Program-made: the position numbers and the translations under genes
Shown here: piece by piece, positions 52,542 through 61,190 of the stretch
How the letters are laid out: every line of letters starts with the position of its first letter
Position numbering within the stretch: position 1 is the first letter of the stretch
Notes under the pieces: model-generated
The model's input: the letters and a program-made list of their open reading frames with translations, nothing else
What the model was told of the DNA's origin: nothing
Database searches by the model: none
NCBI RefSeq assembly: GCF_042683165.1
Contig: NZ_JBHUIZ010000005.1
Span: forward strand, 310,001 to 374,000
Direction: 5' to 3'
Length of the DNA stretch: 64,000 nucleotides
Source of the DNA: Tigheibacillus halophilus
Lineage (GTDB): Bacteria; Bacillota; Bacilli; Bacillales; Amphibacillaceae

Positions 52542-53708
52542 ATGGAGAAAAATAAATTGCAAGAACAGCTGATTGCCTTTAGTGAAACCGGAGATACAGA
52601 ACAAATGGCGCAATTGCTTCAGCAAGGATTGCAAGTAGATTTCAAAGATGTTTTCGGCAGAACAGCATTGATGGCGGCAACGCAAAATAATCAGATACAC
52701 GCAGCAGCATTGCTGCTGAAGGCTGGGAGTAATCCCAATGTCAAAGATCATACACAGTTGTCCCCATTCATCTGTGCTGGTGCGAATGGTTTTTTTGATA
52801 TTTTGAATCTGATGGTATCTGCCGGAGCGGATAAAGCCGATGTTAATCGCTTCGGAGGCACGGCACTCCTGCCAGCTGCAGAAAAAGGATTTTTGCGTAC
52901 TGTCCAAGTATGTTTGGATGCAGGGGTTCCGGTAAATCATGTGAATTACTTAGGTTGGTCTGCGCTGCTGGAAGCAGTCATTTTGGGAAATGGCGGACGG
53001 TTATACACCGATGTGATTGAAGAACTGATTAATGCCGGAGCCAATATCGGTCTTGCCGATAGAAAGCACCTGACAGCTGTACAACATGCCGAGGCGCTTG
53101 GCCAGGATAAAGTGGTTCGGATGCTAAAAGGTGAGAAGATAGAGCAGTCAGCAGAAATGATACAGGCAAAAGCATCCGCGAAGAAAAATGAATTTGAGAA
53201 AGCACTGGAGCTCATGACACAGGCTCTGCATAAGACACCGGACAATCCAGACTTTCTTTTCTATAGTGGACATTTTCTGATGGTATTGAAGCGTTATAAA
53301 GAGGCTATGAATCGGTTTGAAAAGGCACTTACAGGTCATCCGCAGGCGTCGGAATTCTATTTTTATATCGCAAACTGCTTGCGTTCGTTGAAACAACCGG
53401 ACAGGGCACTGGCAATGTTTGAGGAAGGAGCGGCAAAAGGTGACAGCATTTTCTTCTGGTACCACCAGTCCAATTATCTGCGCGAACTCGGCAGACATGA
53501 AGAAGCGGTGACAGTAATGGAGAAGCTGCTGGACATGCAACCGGACCGTTATGATTTTGCATTCCATTTGGCCAACAGTTTGCGAGCATTAGGGAGGCAT
53601 CAGGAGGCGATTGATGCGATTGAAATGGCTATTGCGGCCGATCCGGATAATCCGTTGTACCACAACCATAAAGAAGAATCTCTTAAACTACAGGAAGAAA
53701 AGCAATGA
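52542..53708 (+). CDS. Ankyrin-repeat plus TPR fusion protein
   Basis: 388 residues. The N-terminal half (about 1-205) has five or so ankyrin repeats (TGDTEQMAQLLQQGLQVDFKDVFGRTALMAATQ, HAAALLLKAGSNPNVKD, INAGANIGLADRKHLTAVQHAEALG). The C-terminal half has four tetratricopeptide-like repeats (FEKALELMTQALHKTPDNPDFLFYSGHFLMVLKRYKEAMNRFEKAL through ALGRHQEAIDAIEMAIAADPDNPLY). No signal peptide. Both repeat types mediate protein-protein contacts. The function is unknown. A transcript of its own ends at a hairpin. Confidence 0.85.
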   Translation: MEKNKLQEQLIAFSETGDTEQMAQLLQQGLQVDFKDVFGRTALMAATQNNQIHAAALLLKAGSNPNVKDHTQLSPFICAGANGFFDILNLMVSAGADKADVNRFGGTALLPAAEKGFLRTVQVCLDAGVPVNHVNYLGWSALLEAVILGNGGRLYTDVIEELINAGANIGLADRKHLTAVQHAEALGQDKVVRMLKGEKIEQSAEMIQAKASAKKNEFEKALELMTQALHKTPDNPDFLFYSGHFLMVLKRYKEAMNRFEKALTGHPQASEFYFYIANCLRSLKQPDRALAMFEEGAAKGDSIFFWYHQSNYLRELGRHEEAVTVMEKLLDMQPDRYDFAFHLANSLRALGRHQEAIDAIEMAIAADPDNPLYHNHKEESLKLQEEKQ

Positions 53709-53721
53709 AGTTTGATATGTA

Positions 53722-53763
53722 TAAGCAGCCAACCATCTCATAAGAGATGAGCGGCTGCTTTCG
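53722..53763. terminator. Bidirectional terminator after the Ank-TPR gene
   Basis: AGCAGCC pairs with GGCTGCT with an inner ATCTC/GAGAT arm and a following TTTCG, between convergent genes. Confidence 0.8.
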
Positions 53764-54450
53764 TTATGCCTGATCTGCCCAGCTGTATTTCAGTTTTTCT
53801 GCCTTTCCATGTTCATCTATATCCAGTTGCACGACTTTTCCATTGATCTTATCTTTTTTCGCAGATTTATCCATTTCGAAGTCTTCGGATTTCTGATACG
53901 TTTTGTCACCGCTTTTCACATGGACAGTGATTTCATTTTTCTTGTCGGAAACGAGCTTGCCAACAAGTTTCTTGCCGTCATCCTCTTTTTTGAACACACC
54001 ATCCTGGTCTGCGCGGGTCTGACGGGTCGGTTTCAAACTTTCGGCTTTCTGATTCTTTGTAGAAATCTCCACATCGACCATTTTTCCTTTCAAATCACGT
54101 TTGAAACCTTTCATATCCTTGTCAAAAGAAGATTTCTTTTGAATCGTTATCTTATCACCTTTTATATTTAATATCAGCTCTCCGTCTGTTTCGCTGACGA
54201 GTTTTCCGACAATATCAAAGTCACCTTCAGAAGGATCATTTTTATCAGGGTCTTTCGAGTACTGTTTCAAATCTTTGGATGCCCCTTTGTCAGAATTGCT
54301 GTCTGAATTTTTGACGGGTTGGCTGTTAGTCTGTGTTTGGGAGGCGTTGTCATCACTGGCACTGCTGCCCGCTTGGTTTCCGCAAGCCGTGAGCACAAGC
54401 CCCAAGGACATCATCATGGTCAGAATGCTTTTCTTTTGAAATAATTTCAT
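53764..54450 (-). CDS. Lipoprotein with two internal repeats
   Basis: 228 residues from ATG 54450 (GTGAAGGAA upstream). Signal with lipobox LTAC, then a Ser/Asn/Gln-rich linker (about 25-80). Two copies of a similar ~65-residue module follow: GKLVSETDGELILNIKGDKITIQKKSSF... and GKLVSDKKNEITVHVKSGDKTYQKSEDF..., each with GK-V-(D/Q)-(V/L)-(E/D)-I near its end. The lysine-rich modules look like small beta-rich extracellular domains. No enzymatic motif. The family is not recognised. Confidence 0.8.
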   Translation of the reverse strand: MKLFQKKSILTMMMSLGLVLTACGNQAGSSASDDNASQTQTNSQPVKNSDSNSDKGASKDLKQYSKDPDKNDPSEGDFDIVGKLVSETDGELILNIKGDKITIQKKSSFDKDMKGFKRDLKGKMVDVEISTKNQKAESLKPTRQTRADQDGVFKKEDDGKKLVGKLVSDKKNEITVHVKSGDKTYQKSEDFEMDKSAKKDKINGKVVQLDIDEHGKAEKLKYSWADQA

Positions 54451-54716
54451 TTCCTTCACTCCCATCTACTTTTTATTTTCCACTTGGAATTGTATAGTAA
54501 ACACAGATTCCTAGATAAAGGGATGGAAATTTCGAAGCCTACAATTCTATGTTCTCAAACCTGGATTACTATTAGAATAATGAAACGTTTTTCGTTCTCG
54601 TTCGTATATTTTATAAGCGGTTTTTTTGGATCAGAAATGGATGGTTTTATACACGGAAACAACTATCGGTGATGCCTTTACTTGCATTATTTGGAGGAAT
54701 TTGAAGGGGTGTTCGG
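54451..54716. other. Intergenic region between two divergent lipoprotein genes
   Basis: About 265 bp. A short open frame at 54484-54672 has no ribosome site and no recognisable product. GTTCGGATG shows the start of the next gene. Confidence 0.4.
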
Positions 54717-55247
54717 ATGAGAAGGCTGCTCGTTTTATTGTGTTATTCTTTTGTGCTTCTATATATAGTTGCTGCTTGTGAAAACAGAGACGCTCCCCCA
54801 AATTTTACGAGCGATGCGGTGAAGCTTGGAGAGCAATTCCTTAAAGAAGTATATACTGTGGATGATCCCGATTTTGATTTTGATAATATTGAATTAATAA
54901 ATGATGTGCAAAATAGGTTTTCAACTTACTTTACGAAAAAGGAATTTGCGAATCTGGCAGCTACCAGATTCTTCCTTTTGCCAAAACAAGTAGCAAATAA
55001 ACAAAACAATACAATTTCTGTACAAAGTATTGCGTTAGATAAATATGATGGTAATCAAGAAGAAAGTAATTCACTTGATTTTGACCATTCCTTCACATTG
55101 ATATTTACGGATCGGGCAGGAAATGAGATCGATAAGGTGAAAATGAAGGGGCAGATGACTGTTATAGATACGAAGAACGGATTGAAAATTGACCGATATT
55201 ATGATGGCAATATTATAAAGGATAAATTACATGACCAGGCTGATTGA
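54717..55247 (+). CDS. Putative lipoprotein of unknown function
   Basis: 176 residues. N-terminal signal of the lipoprotein type (LVLLCYSFVLLYIVAAC, lipobox VAAC at about residue 21). The rest is acidic and beta-rich with many Asp, Asn and Lys (VDDPDFDFDNIELINDVQNRF, YFTKKEFANLAATRFF). The coding base composition is clearly more AT-rich than the flanking genes. GGAGG precedes by about 27 bases and GGGG by about 10. No family recognised; expression outside the membrane is likely. Confidence 0.7.
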   Translation: MRRLLVLLCYSFVLLYIVAACENRDAPPNFTSDAVKLGEQFLKEVYTVDDPDFDFDNIELINDVQNRFSTYFTKKEFANLAATRFFLLPKQVANKQNNTISVQSIALDKYDGNQEESNSLDFDHSFTLIFTDRAGNEIDKVKMKGQMTVIDTKNGLKIDRYYDGNIIKDKLHDQAD

Positions 55248-55516
55248 CGTATCCTGTTCAAAATCTTAAACGCATGGTCCAGGGTTTAAGAAGCACTATT
55301 CCCAAAAAGGGGATGGAAGCTTTGCATCTTTATGCTGTTATAAGTGTCTGTATTGCCTCAGGACGTAATCTATGCAAATTGTTTTCCTAAAGACATTTTT
55401 ATAGACATTTTTAAGAAGGGCGCTGCTTTCATGGGATATAAATTTATAGGATTTGTTTTTGATAAATGACAATTGATAGAATGAGGTCAAGATATACAAA
55501 TTAGGAGGCTTTGAAT
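55248..55516. other. Intergenic region before the SDR gene
   Basis: About 270 bp, AT-rich, no gene or recognised element apart from the SDR ribosome site TTAGGAGG at its right end. Confidence 0.45.
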
Positions 55517-56221
55517 ATGCAATTAGAAGGGAAAACGGCAATTGTAACTGGGGCAAGCAGCGGAATTGGCAAGGCGATTGCAGAAAAACTTGCCAGCGAG
55601 GGGGTGCAAGTTGTTCTTGCTGCCCGTAGATTGGAAAGTTTACAAGAACTGGAGAATACCATTAATCAGCAGAGCAATGGCAAAGCGTTAGCCGTCAAGA
55701 CAGACATCGGCAAGCAGGCAGACGTGGATAATCTCATTAAACGGACGAATGAAGCTTTCGGTGAAACCGATGTGCTCGTCAATTGTGCCGGACAGATGCT
55801 TGCAGGAGCTGTTCGTTCTGGTGAAGTAAAACAGTGGGAGCAAATGATTGATGTCAATATCAAAGGGGTGCTCTATGGTGTGCATGCGGTGCTGCCAGCC
55901 ATGCTTGAAAAATCAGCTGGTCATATCATCAATATCGCTTCTGTCTCCGGGTTTGAGGTGACCAAAACAAGCACAGTATACAGTGCGACGAAATTTGCCG
56001 TACGCGCCATTTCTGCCGGATTGGAAAAAGAATTGGCGAAGACGGGGGTGCGGATGACTAATATTTCTCCAGGCATGGTAGACACTCGTTTAAGCGGGAG
56101 CAGCTCCTGGGGTAACGGCAGAAAGAAACTAGAGGCAGAAGATATCGCAAATGCGGTCGTATATGCGCTTACCCAGCCTGATTATGTCAATGTCAATGAA
56201 ATCACAGTCAGACCGCAGTAG
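55517..56221 (+). CDS. SDR family oxidoreductase
   Basis: 234 residues, classical SDR: GKTAIVTGASSGIGKAIAEKL (cofactor loop), NCAGQM (NNAG position), catalytic Ser in NIASVSGFE and Tyr-Lys in YSATKFAVRA; SPGMVDTRL follows. Lacks the usual C-terminal extension; similar to YqjQ-like or YdfG-like enzymes that reduce hydroxy acids. Start is ATG 55517 with TTAGGAGG about eight bases away. Single gene with a strong terminator. Confidence 0.86.
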   Translation: MQLEGKTAIVTGASSGIGKAIAEKLASEGVQVVLAARRLESLQELENTINQQSNGKALAVKTDIGKQADVDNLIKRTNEAFGETDVLVNCAGQMLAGAVRSGEVKQWEQMIDVNIKGVLYGVHAVLPAMLEKSAGHIINIASVSGFEVTKTSTVYSATKFAVRAISAGLEKELAKTGVRMTNISPGMVDTRLSGSSSWGNGRKKLEAEDIANAVVYALTQPDYVNVNEITVRPQ

Positions 56222-56260
56222 AGCAGGCAAGCAGGAATGGTAGCATTCATAACCAAAAAT

Positions 56261-56289
56261 AAAAGTTCCGATCGGTGATCGGAACTTTT
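56261..56289. terminator. Terminator after the SDR gene
   Basis: AAAAGTTCCGATC pairs with GATCGGAACTTTT around a 3-nt loop, with a T run following. Confidence 0.92.
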
Positions 56290-56335
56290 TGGGATGGAAC
56301 TCTAGTTGCCTGGAGTGCTATGCTAGATAAAGAAT

Positions 56336-56396
56336 AGTTGGACGGTCCATGTCAAGATAGTACCGCTCCACTTTTTACATGTACCGGGGTTTGTAT
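56336..56396 (+). repeat. Dispersed repeat, copy B
   Basis: About 60 bp similar to 494-556: AGTTGGACGGTCCATGTCAAG-type core, TAGTACCG, CACTTTTTACATGTACCGGGGTTTGTAT. Located just before the stop of the catalase gene on the opposite strand. The two copies together suggest a mobile or repeated element rather than chance. Confidence 0.55.
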
Positions 56397-56411
56397 CGCT
56401 CGACTTTATAT

Positions 56412-58013
56412 TTAATAAGGCTCTGCATCGTGTCCTTTTTTGATAGCTTGTTCAGGGGCTTTTTCTGCGTCTTTATTTCCTAGCGGGTTCATACTGGAAC
56501 CATCCTTTTTGGTATTGGCCAAGCCTTCTCGCAAACGCCGGCCATATTCTTCATCTGCCTCCTCGGCGAGAGTTATCATCTTGTCTTGGATGTCCTTAAC
56601 ACATTGTGATAAATCACCGACAAGATTGCTGATCAATTCATCTTTTTCCCAATCCTCAAAACGGCGGTATGTTTCCCCGGCTTGTTTGGTATTATTTTGC
56701 CGGTCGATTGATTCTCTCACAAGTTTTCCTTCAACCTGCGGCGTATATTCTTTGCCTGTCTGCTCAGCTTCCTTTAACCCGCCCAGTGATGATGGTTCAT
56801 AGTTCACATGCGGATTTTGTCCTGGTGCCTTATCGTTTTCATAGCGTAATTGGCCTCCTTCCTGATTTGTCGCGACATATTTTTTAGCTGCGTTAATCGG
56901 TACCTGTAAATAATTCGCTCCAACGCGGTATCTTTGTGTATCTGAGTAGGAAAACGTCCTGCCTTGCAGCATTTTATCATCGGAGAAATCAAGACCGTCC
57001 ACCAGTACTCCCGTGCCGAAAGCAGCTTGCTCCACTTCAGCGAAATAGTTCTCCGGGTTTTTGTTCAATACCATTTTTCCGACAGGCAGCCAAGGGAACT
57101 TATCTTCTGGCCATAATTTGGTATCATCCAGCGGATCGAAATCCAATTCTGGGTGATCATCATCGCTCATGATTTGGACAAATAATTCCCACTCCGGGTA
57201 TTCACCTCTCTCGATGGCATCGTATAAATCTTGTGTGGCATGGCTGAAATTGGCAGCCTGAATTTCATTTGCTTCCTTTGTGGTGAGATTTTTAATTCCT
57301 TGTTTTGGTTCCCAATGATATTTTACGAGGACTGCTTTTCCATCCTGATTGACCCACTTATATGTGTTGACCCCAGAACCTTGCATCATGCGATAGTTCG
57401 CGGGTATTCCCCAAGGGGAGTAGATGAAAGTGACCATATGGAAGGATTCAGGCGAATTGGCGCAAAAGTCAAAGAAACGCTGGCTGTCTTGTATATTGGT
57501 TACAGGATCCGGTCTGAAGGCATGGATCATATCCGGGAACTTCATGGCATCACGGATGAAAAATATTTTGATATTATTTCCGACCAGGTCCCAGTTTCCG
57601 TCTTCCGTATAGAATTTCACAGCAAACCCCCGTGGATCGCGTACGGTTTCGGGAGAGTGATTACCATTGACAACTGTAGAAAAGCGGACAAAGACAGGAG
57701 TTTGCTTGCCTTTATCCTGAAATACTTTGGCTCTGGTGTATTTGGATACGGGCTCATCGCCGGCCGTTCCGTATGTTTCAAAATATCCATGGGCACCAGC
57801 ACCGCGCGCATGGACAATGCGCTCAGGCACCTTCTCTCTGTCAAAATGGCTAATCTTTTCAATGAAATCATAATTCTCAAGTGTTGCTGGTCCGCGGTTG
57901 CCGATTGTGCGAATGTTTTGGTTGTTTGTGACAGGATGCCCCTGTCTGGTCGTTAGTGTATCCTCTTGTCCTATGTTTGTTTGTTTCTGCTGCAGATTTT
58001 TTTCCAATTCCAT
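56412..58013 (-). CDS. Catalase (monofunctional, KatX-like)
   Basis: About 533 residues. Active-site His75 in VHARGAGAHGYF, Asn in the GNWDLVGNN region, and the haem-ligand Tyr in SYSDTQRYRVGANY. The sequence NWDLVGNNIKIFFIRDAMKFPDMIHAF and the long C-terminal extension with charged tail resemble KatX (547 residues in B. subtilis as I recall) more than KatA. KatX is made under sigma-B and sigma-F control; I could not confirm a promoter. Start is ATG 58013 or TTG 58007 (the latter has better spacing to GGAG). Detoxifies hydrogen peroxide. Confidence 0.93.
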   Translation of the reverse strand: MELEKNLQQKQTNIGQEDTLTTRQGHPVTNNQNIRTIGNRGPATLENYDFIEKISHFDREKVPERIVHARGAGAHGYFETYGTAGDEPVSKYTRAKVFQDKGKQTPVFVRFSTVVNGNHSPETVRDPRGFAVKFYTEDGNWDLVGNNIKIFFIRDAMKFPDMIHAFRPDPVTNIQDSQRFFDFCANSPESFHMVTFIYSPWGIPANYRMMQGSGVNTYKWVNQDGKAVLVKYHWEPKQGIKNLTTKEANEIQAANFSHATQDLYDAIERGEYPEWELFVQIMSDDDHPELDFDPLDDTKLWPEDKFPWLPVGKMVLNKNPENYFAEVEQAAFGTGVLVDGLDFSDDKMLQGRTFSYSDTQRYRVGANYLQVPINAAKKYVATNQEGGQLRYENDKAPGQNPHVNYEPSSLGGLKEAEQTGKEYTPQVEGKLVRESIDRQNNTKQAGETYRRFEDWEKDELISNLVGDLSQCVKDIQDKMITLAEEADEEYGRRLREGLANTKKDGSSMNPLGNKDAEKAPEQAIKKGHDAEPY

Positions 58014-58079
58014 CACTCCAATGTATGAACTGATGTTATTGTTTGTAGAAATACACGCTTTATCCAATAATTGTGTCAC

Positions 58080-58326
58080 GTTCTACCGGAAACATACAGT
58101 CTTCCTGGCTCAAACCCCTAAGTCCCTAAAAACCACGGCATCGCTAAGAATGGTGCAGACTTAATTGATAAAAAAACTGTAATTTGTTTTTTACAGCTTT
58201 TACAGTCCATTTGTAAACAAAGAATAAAGAAAAAGCAGCGCACCCAAACTGAAATCTGAGTACGCAGCTTTTGCAAAGGATGTATGTAGCTCTCTGATTG
58301 TGGACACTGAGTCCAACGGTACAGGC
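58080..58326. other. Intergenic region between catalase and small alanine/lysine-rich gene
   Basis: It holds the terminator of the small downstream-reading gene (58230-58271) and, further right in this interval, short TTTTACAG repeats. No gene. Confidence 0.45.
58230..58271 (-). terminator. Probable terminator after the small alanine/lysine-rich protein gene
   Basis: AAGCTGCGTAC pairs with GTGCGCTGCTT with one mismatch; on the minus strand it ends in TTTTTCTTT. Confidence 0.6.
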
Positions 58327-58629
58327 TCAGTTCTTCTGATCCGTATCATCCTGGGAATTTTTGTGTTTAAAATGACCTTTGGCATTGCGGTAGAATTTTC
58401 CTGGCGCTTCCGAAGTTTTGCCAATCACTTCGTTGGCTTTTTTGGCTGTGCCTTTAAGTACTCTGCCTGAAGCATCAGCTGCTTTTCCAACAAGGCCGCC
58501 CTCACCCGAAACCGATTTAACCATTTTTCCGGATGTGTCCACGACATTCCCAAAAAGATCGGTTGCTTCCTGGGAAGTTTTCTTTATCAGATTATCTTCT
58601 TTCTTAACATGATTTTTATTATCGCTAAT
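58327..58629 (-). CDS. Small basic alanine/lysine-rich protein of unknown function
   Basis: The certain part (71 residues from GTG 58542) is hydrophilic and rich in Gly, Lys, Ala, Ser (SVSGEGGLVGKAADASGRVLKGTAKKAN...). The frame is open upstream to ATT 58629, which follows AAGGGAG nine bases away and would give 100 residues starting MSDNKNHVKKEDNL. GTG 58542 has only weak GGGA. I do not recognise the family; it resembles small stress-induced hydrophilic proteins. The next gene downstream on this strand is catalase. Confidence 0.6.
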   Translation of the reverse strand: MSDNKNHVKKEDNLIKKTSQEATDLFGNVVDTSGKMVKSVSGEGGLVGKAADASGRVLKGTAKKANEVIGKTSEAPGKFYRNAKGHFKHKNSQDDTDQKN

Positions 58630-58861
58630 GTCAACTCTCTCCCTTCTGTTTTATACCAGCCTTTTCTATACCATTATTATGAAAAAAATTGCAGAACATG
58701 ACATAATACAGAGATTTAGCTTGACCAGATTTTTGATGCAGGCGCAGCTTGAGAGATACTTCGTCTAACTGATGCTGCTTGCGTTTGAATTGCCCACTGC
58801 TAAAAATTGTAGGGACAAACCAAATGCAGTACCTGCATGTCAGTATAGGCATGAGTGCACG

Positions 58862-60082
58862 TTATCGGGAAACCAGGGTCCCTTCCTGTTTTGCCAACGT
58901 TACGGTTCTAGATAAAAATACCAAAAGTATAAATGACAGCAAAATAAAACCGGCAATCATGGCGATGACGCCTTCCCATCCGAAATCGGTCCAAAATATA
59001 CCGCCTGCAGTTCCGCCTACGCTTGAACCGAAATAATAGAAGAACAGATATAATGATGCGGCCTGAGCTTTGTCGTGACCGGCCAGATAACCGACCCAGC
59101 CGCTTGCGATGGAATGGCTGGCAAAAAATCCGAACGTGAATGCTGCCATGCCGAAAATCTTAATGAATAGGTTCGTGTCAAGCGTGATCAGGGCCCCAAC
59201 GAACATGATGAATAATCCAAGCATGAGCATGCTGCGCCGGCCATGTTTCATGGCCAAATTACCGAACCATGTCGAGCTGACTGTACCTACGAGATAAATG
59301 ATGAAAATCCATCCCACGAGTGTTTGACTTAAAGAGAAGGGCGGGGCCACAAGCTGAAATTCCACATAGTTATACATCGTGACAAAGCTTCCCATCAACA
59401 GAAAACCCATTCCGTACAGGCAAAGCAATGCAGGGTTACGCAAATGGCTGCCCATGGATTTGATCAGTTGTTTGATTTGCAGCCGCCTTGGCTGGAAATG
59501 TTTTGATTTCGGCAACGCCCAGTAAAAAATCAGGCTGGCGATTAAGCTGATGATTCCCATAACGATCAATGCAGTGCGCCAGTCAAAAAAGTCAGCAACA
59601 GTTCCGGTGATGACCCGGCCGCTCAGACCGCCAATGGTGTTGCCGCTAATATAAATACCCATCGCTATCCCAAGGCTGGAAGGCTCGATTTCTTCACCCA
59701 GATAGGCCATGGCGATAGAGGGCAGGCCAGCGAAAACAATACCTTGAAGGATTCTTAGCACAAGCATGCTATGAAAACCTGGTGCGAATGCAAGCACAAT
59801 CGCCAATACAGAGACCGCAATGACGCTGGCTTCCATCATGCCTTTGCGACCCCAGGACTCTGAAAGCGAACCAGTAAACAGCATCGCAATAGCCAGAAAT
59901 ATTGTTGTGACTGATAATGTCAGACTGGCCACAGCCGGTGTCGTATTGAATTCATCAGAAAAAGCCGGCATAAGCGGCTGCACGACATACAAGTTCGCGA
60001 AAGTGACAAAACCTCCGATAAACAAAGCGAGATTCACTCTGCGAAAGGCTGCGGTGCCTTTTTGAACATAATTATTTTCCAT
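58862..60082 (-). CDS. MFS transporter (YybF-like)
   Basis: 406 residues, about twelve membrane helices. MFS motifs: GSLSESWGRKGMMEASV between helices 2 and 3, the GNTIGGLSGRVITG helix 5 motif, and TWFGNLAMKHGRRSMLMLGL after helix 8. Resembles B. subtilis YybF, a chloramphenicol/arabinose-efflux-like carrier. A LysR-type gene diverges next to it, the same order as yybE/yybF in B. subtilis. Start ATG with GGAG upstream. Probable drug or metabolite efflux. Confidence 0.88.
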   Translation of the reverse strand: MENNYVQKGTAAFRRVNLALFIGGFVTFANLYVVQPLMPAFSDEFNTTPAVASLTLSVTTIFLAIAMLFTGSLSESWGRKGMMEASVIAVSVLAIVLAFAPGFHSMLVLRILQGIVFAGLPSIAMAYLGEEIEPSSLGIAMGIYISGNTIGGLSGRVITGTVADFFDWRTALIVMGIISLIASLIFYWALPKSKHFQPRRLQIKQLIKSMGSHLRNPALLCLYGMGFLLMGSFVTMYNYVEFQLVAPPFSLSQTLVGWIFIIYLVGTVSSTWFGNLAMKHGRRSMLMLGLFIMFVGALITLDTNLFIKIFGMAAFTFGFFASHSIASGWVGYLAGHDKAQAASLYLFFYYFGSSVGGTAGGIFWTDFGWEGVIAMIAGFILLSFILLVFLSRTVTLAKQEGTLVSR

Positions 60083-60296
60083 CTAAATCACTCCAAATTA
60101 AAAAGCGGCATATGATCTCCTGCCGCAAACGGAATACATACCGCCAACATCTTTTCATTTATGGATCTATGTATTATTATAATACGTAATAAACCAAATG
60201 TATAATGCATTATTTTCATTGTTTTCATGCATATTGGTTATGAATTGAAAGAAGCCAAAGATTCAACCTCTCTGGCTGGAAAGGCAGTGATGCTAA

Positions 60297-61190
60297 GTGG
60301 AATGGCAGCAACTATCCTATTTTAAAACGGTCGCTGAACTGCAGCATATGACGCGAGCTGCTGAGCAATTATCGATTTCCCAGCCGGCCTTGAGCCGCTC
60401 CATGTCACGCTTGGAAGAGGAACTCGGGGTTCCGCTATTTGAGCGTAAAGGACGGACCATCCTGCTGAATCGCTACGGCGAGCTATTTTTAAAAAGGGTT
60501 TATCGTATGTTAGAGGAATTTGTGGAAGGTAAACAGGAAATAAGAGATTTGATCGATCCGGAAAGCGGGGAGGTGTCGCTTGGATTTTTACACACCTTGG
60601 GGACGGAGAAGATCCCGGAGTTGATTGGTGCGTTTCGGGCGGCGTATCCCAGGTTAAGTTTCCAATTCACGCAAAACAACTCCTATGCCCTCATTCAGCA
60701 AATGGAAGCGGGGGCTTTCGACTTATGTTTGACGACACCGATTGCATCCAGCATGAAAATCAATTGGCAGAGGTTATGGCGTGAAGAATTATTCGTGATT
60801 GTTCCTTTGGGCCATCCTTTGGCAAACCGCAAACATATCACACTGGATGAAATAGCTGGTGAGGATTTTATTGCCATCAAAGAAGGAAACTCCCTGAGAC
60901 AGATGACAGATTACTTTTGCCAGGAAGCAGGGATGCGTCCAAAAATTCTCTTCGAAGGGGAGGAGATTCACACACTTGCCGGGCTGGTTGGTGCTGGGCT
61001 CGGTGTGTCGCTTATACCTGACGTCAAAGGGTTGGATTTTCATAAAATCACCCGTCTGCAAGTCACCAGACCAATGTGTGAACGCTCACTGGGAATGGCG
61101 TGGATTGAGGGGAGATATCTATCTCCCGCAGCAGAACGCTTCAAAGATTTTGTCGTCAACTATTTTGCAGAAGGCACCACACTGGACTAA
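60297..61190 (+). CDS. LysR family transcriptional regulator (YybE-like)
   Basis: 297 residues, LysR HTH MEWQQLSYFKTVAELQHMTRAAEQLSISQPALSRSMSRLEEELGVPLFERKGR and effector domain (SLGFLHTLGTEKIPELIG, LVGAGLGVSLIPDVKGL). Divergent from the YybF-like efflux gene and probably its regulator. Start GTG 60297, with GAAAGG about a dozen bases upstream. The effector is unknown. Confidence 0.88.
   Translation: MEWQQLSYFKTVAELQHMTRAAEQLSISQPALSRSMSRLEEELGVPLFERKGRTILLNRYGELFLKRVYRMLEEFVEGKQEIRDLIDPESGEVSLGFLHTLGTEKIPELIGAFRAAYPRLSFQFTQNNSYALIQQMEAGAFDLCLTTPIASSMKINWQRLWREELFVIVPLGHPLANRKHITLDEIAGEDFIAIKEGNSLRQMTDYFCQEAGMRPKILFEGEEIHTLAGLVGAGLGVSLIPDVKGLDFHKITRLQVTRPMCERSLGMAWIEGRYLSPAAERFKDFVVNYFAEGTTLD

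Noticed and set aside
58080..58200. Sigma-B promoter for the catalase gene
   Set aside because: GTTTTT and GGTTTG-like pieces are present but do not match the consensus GTTTAA / GGGTAT well enough.
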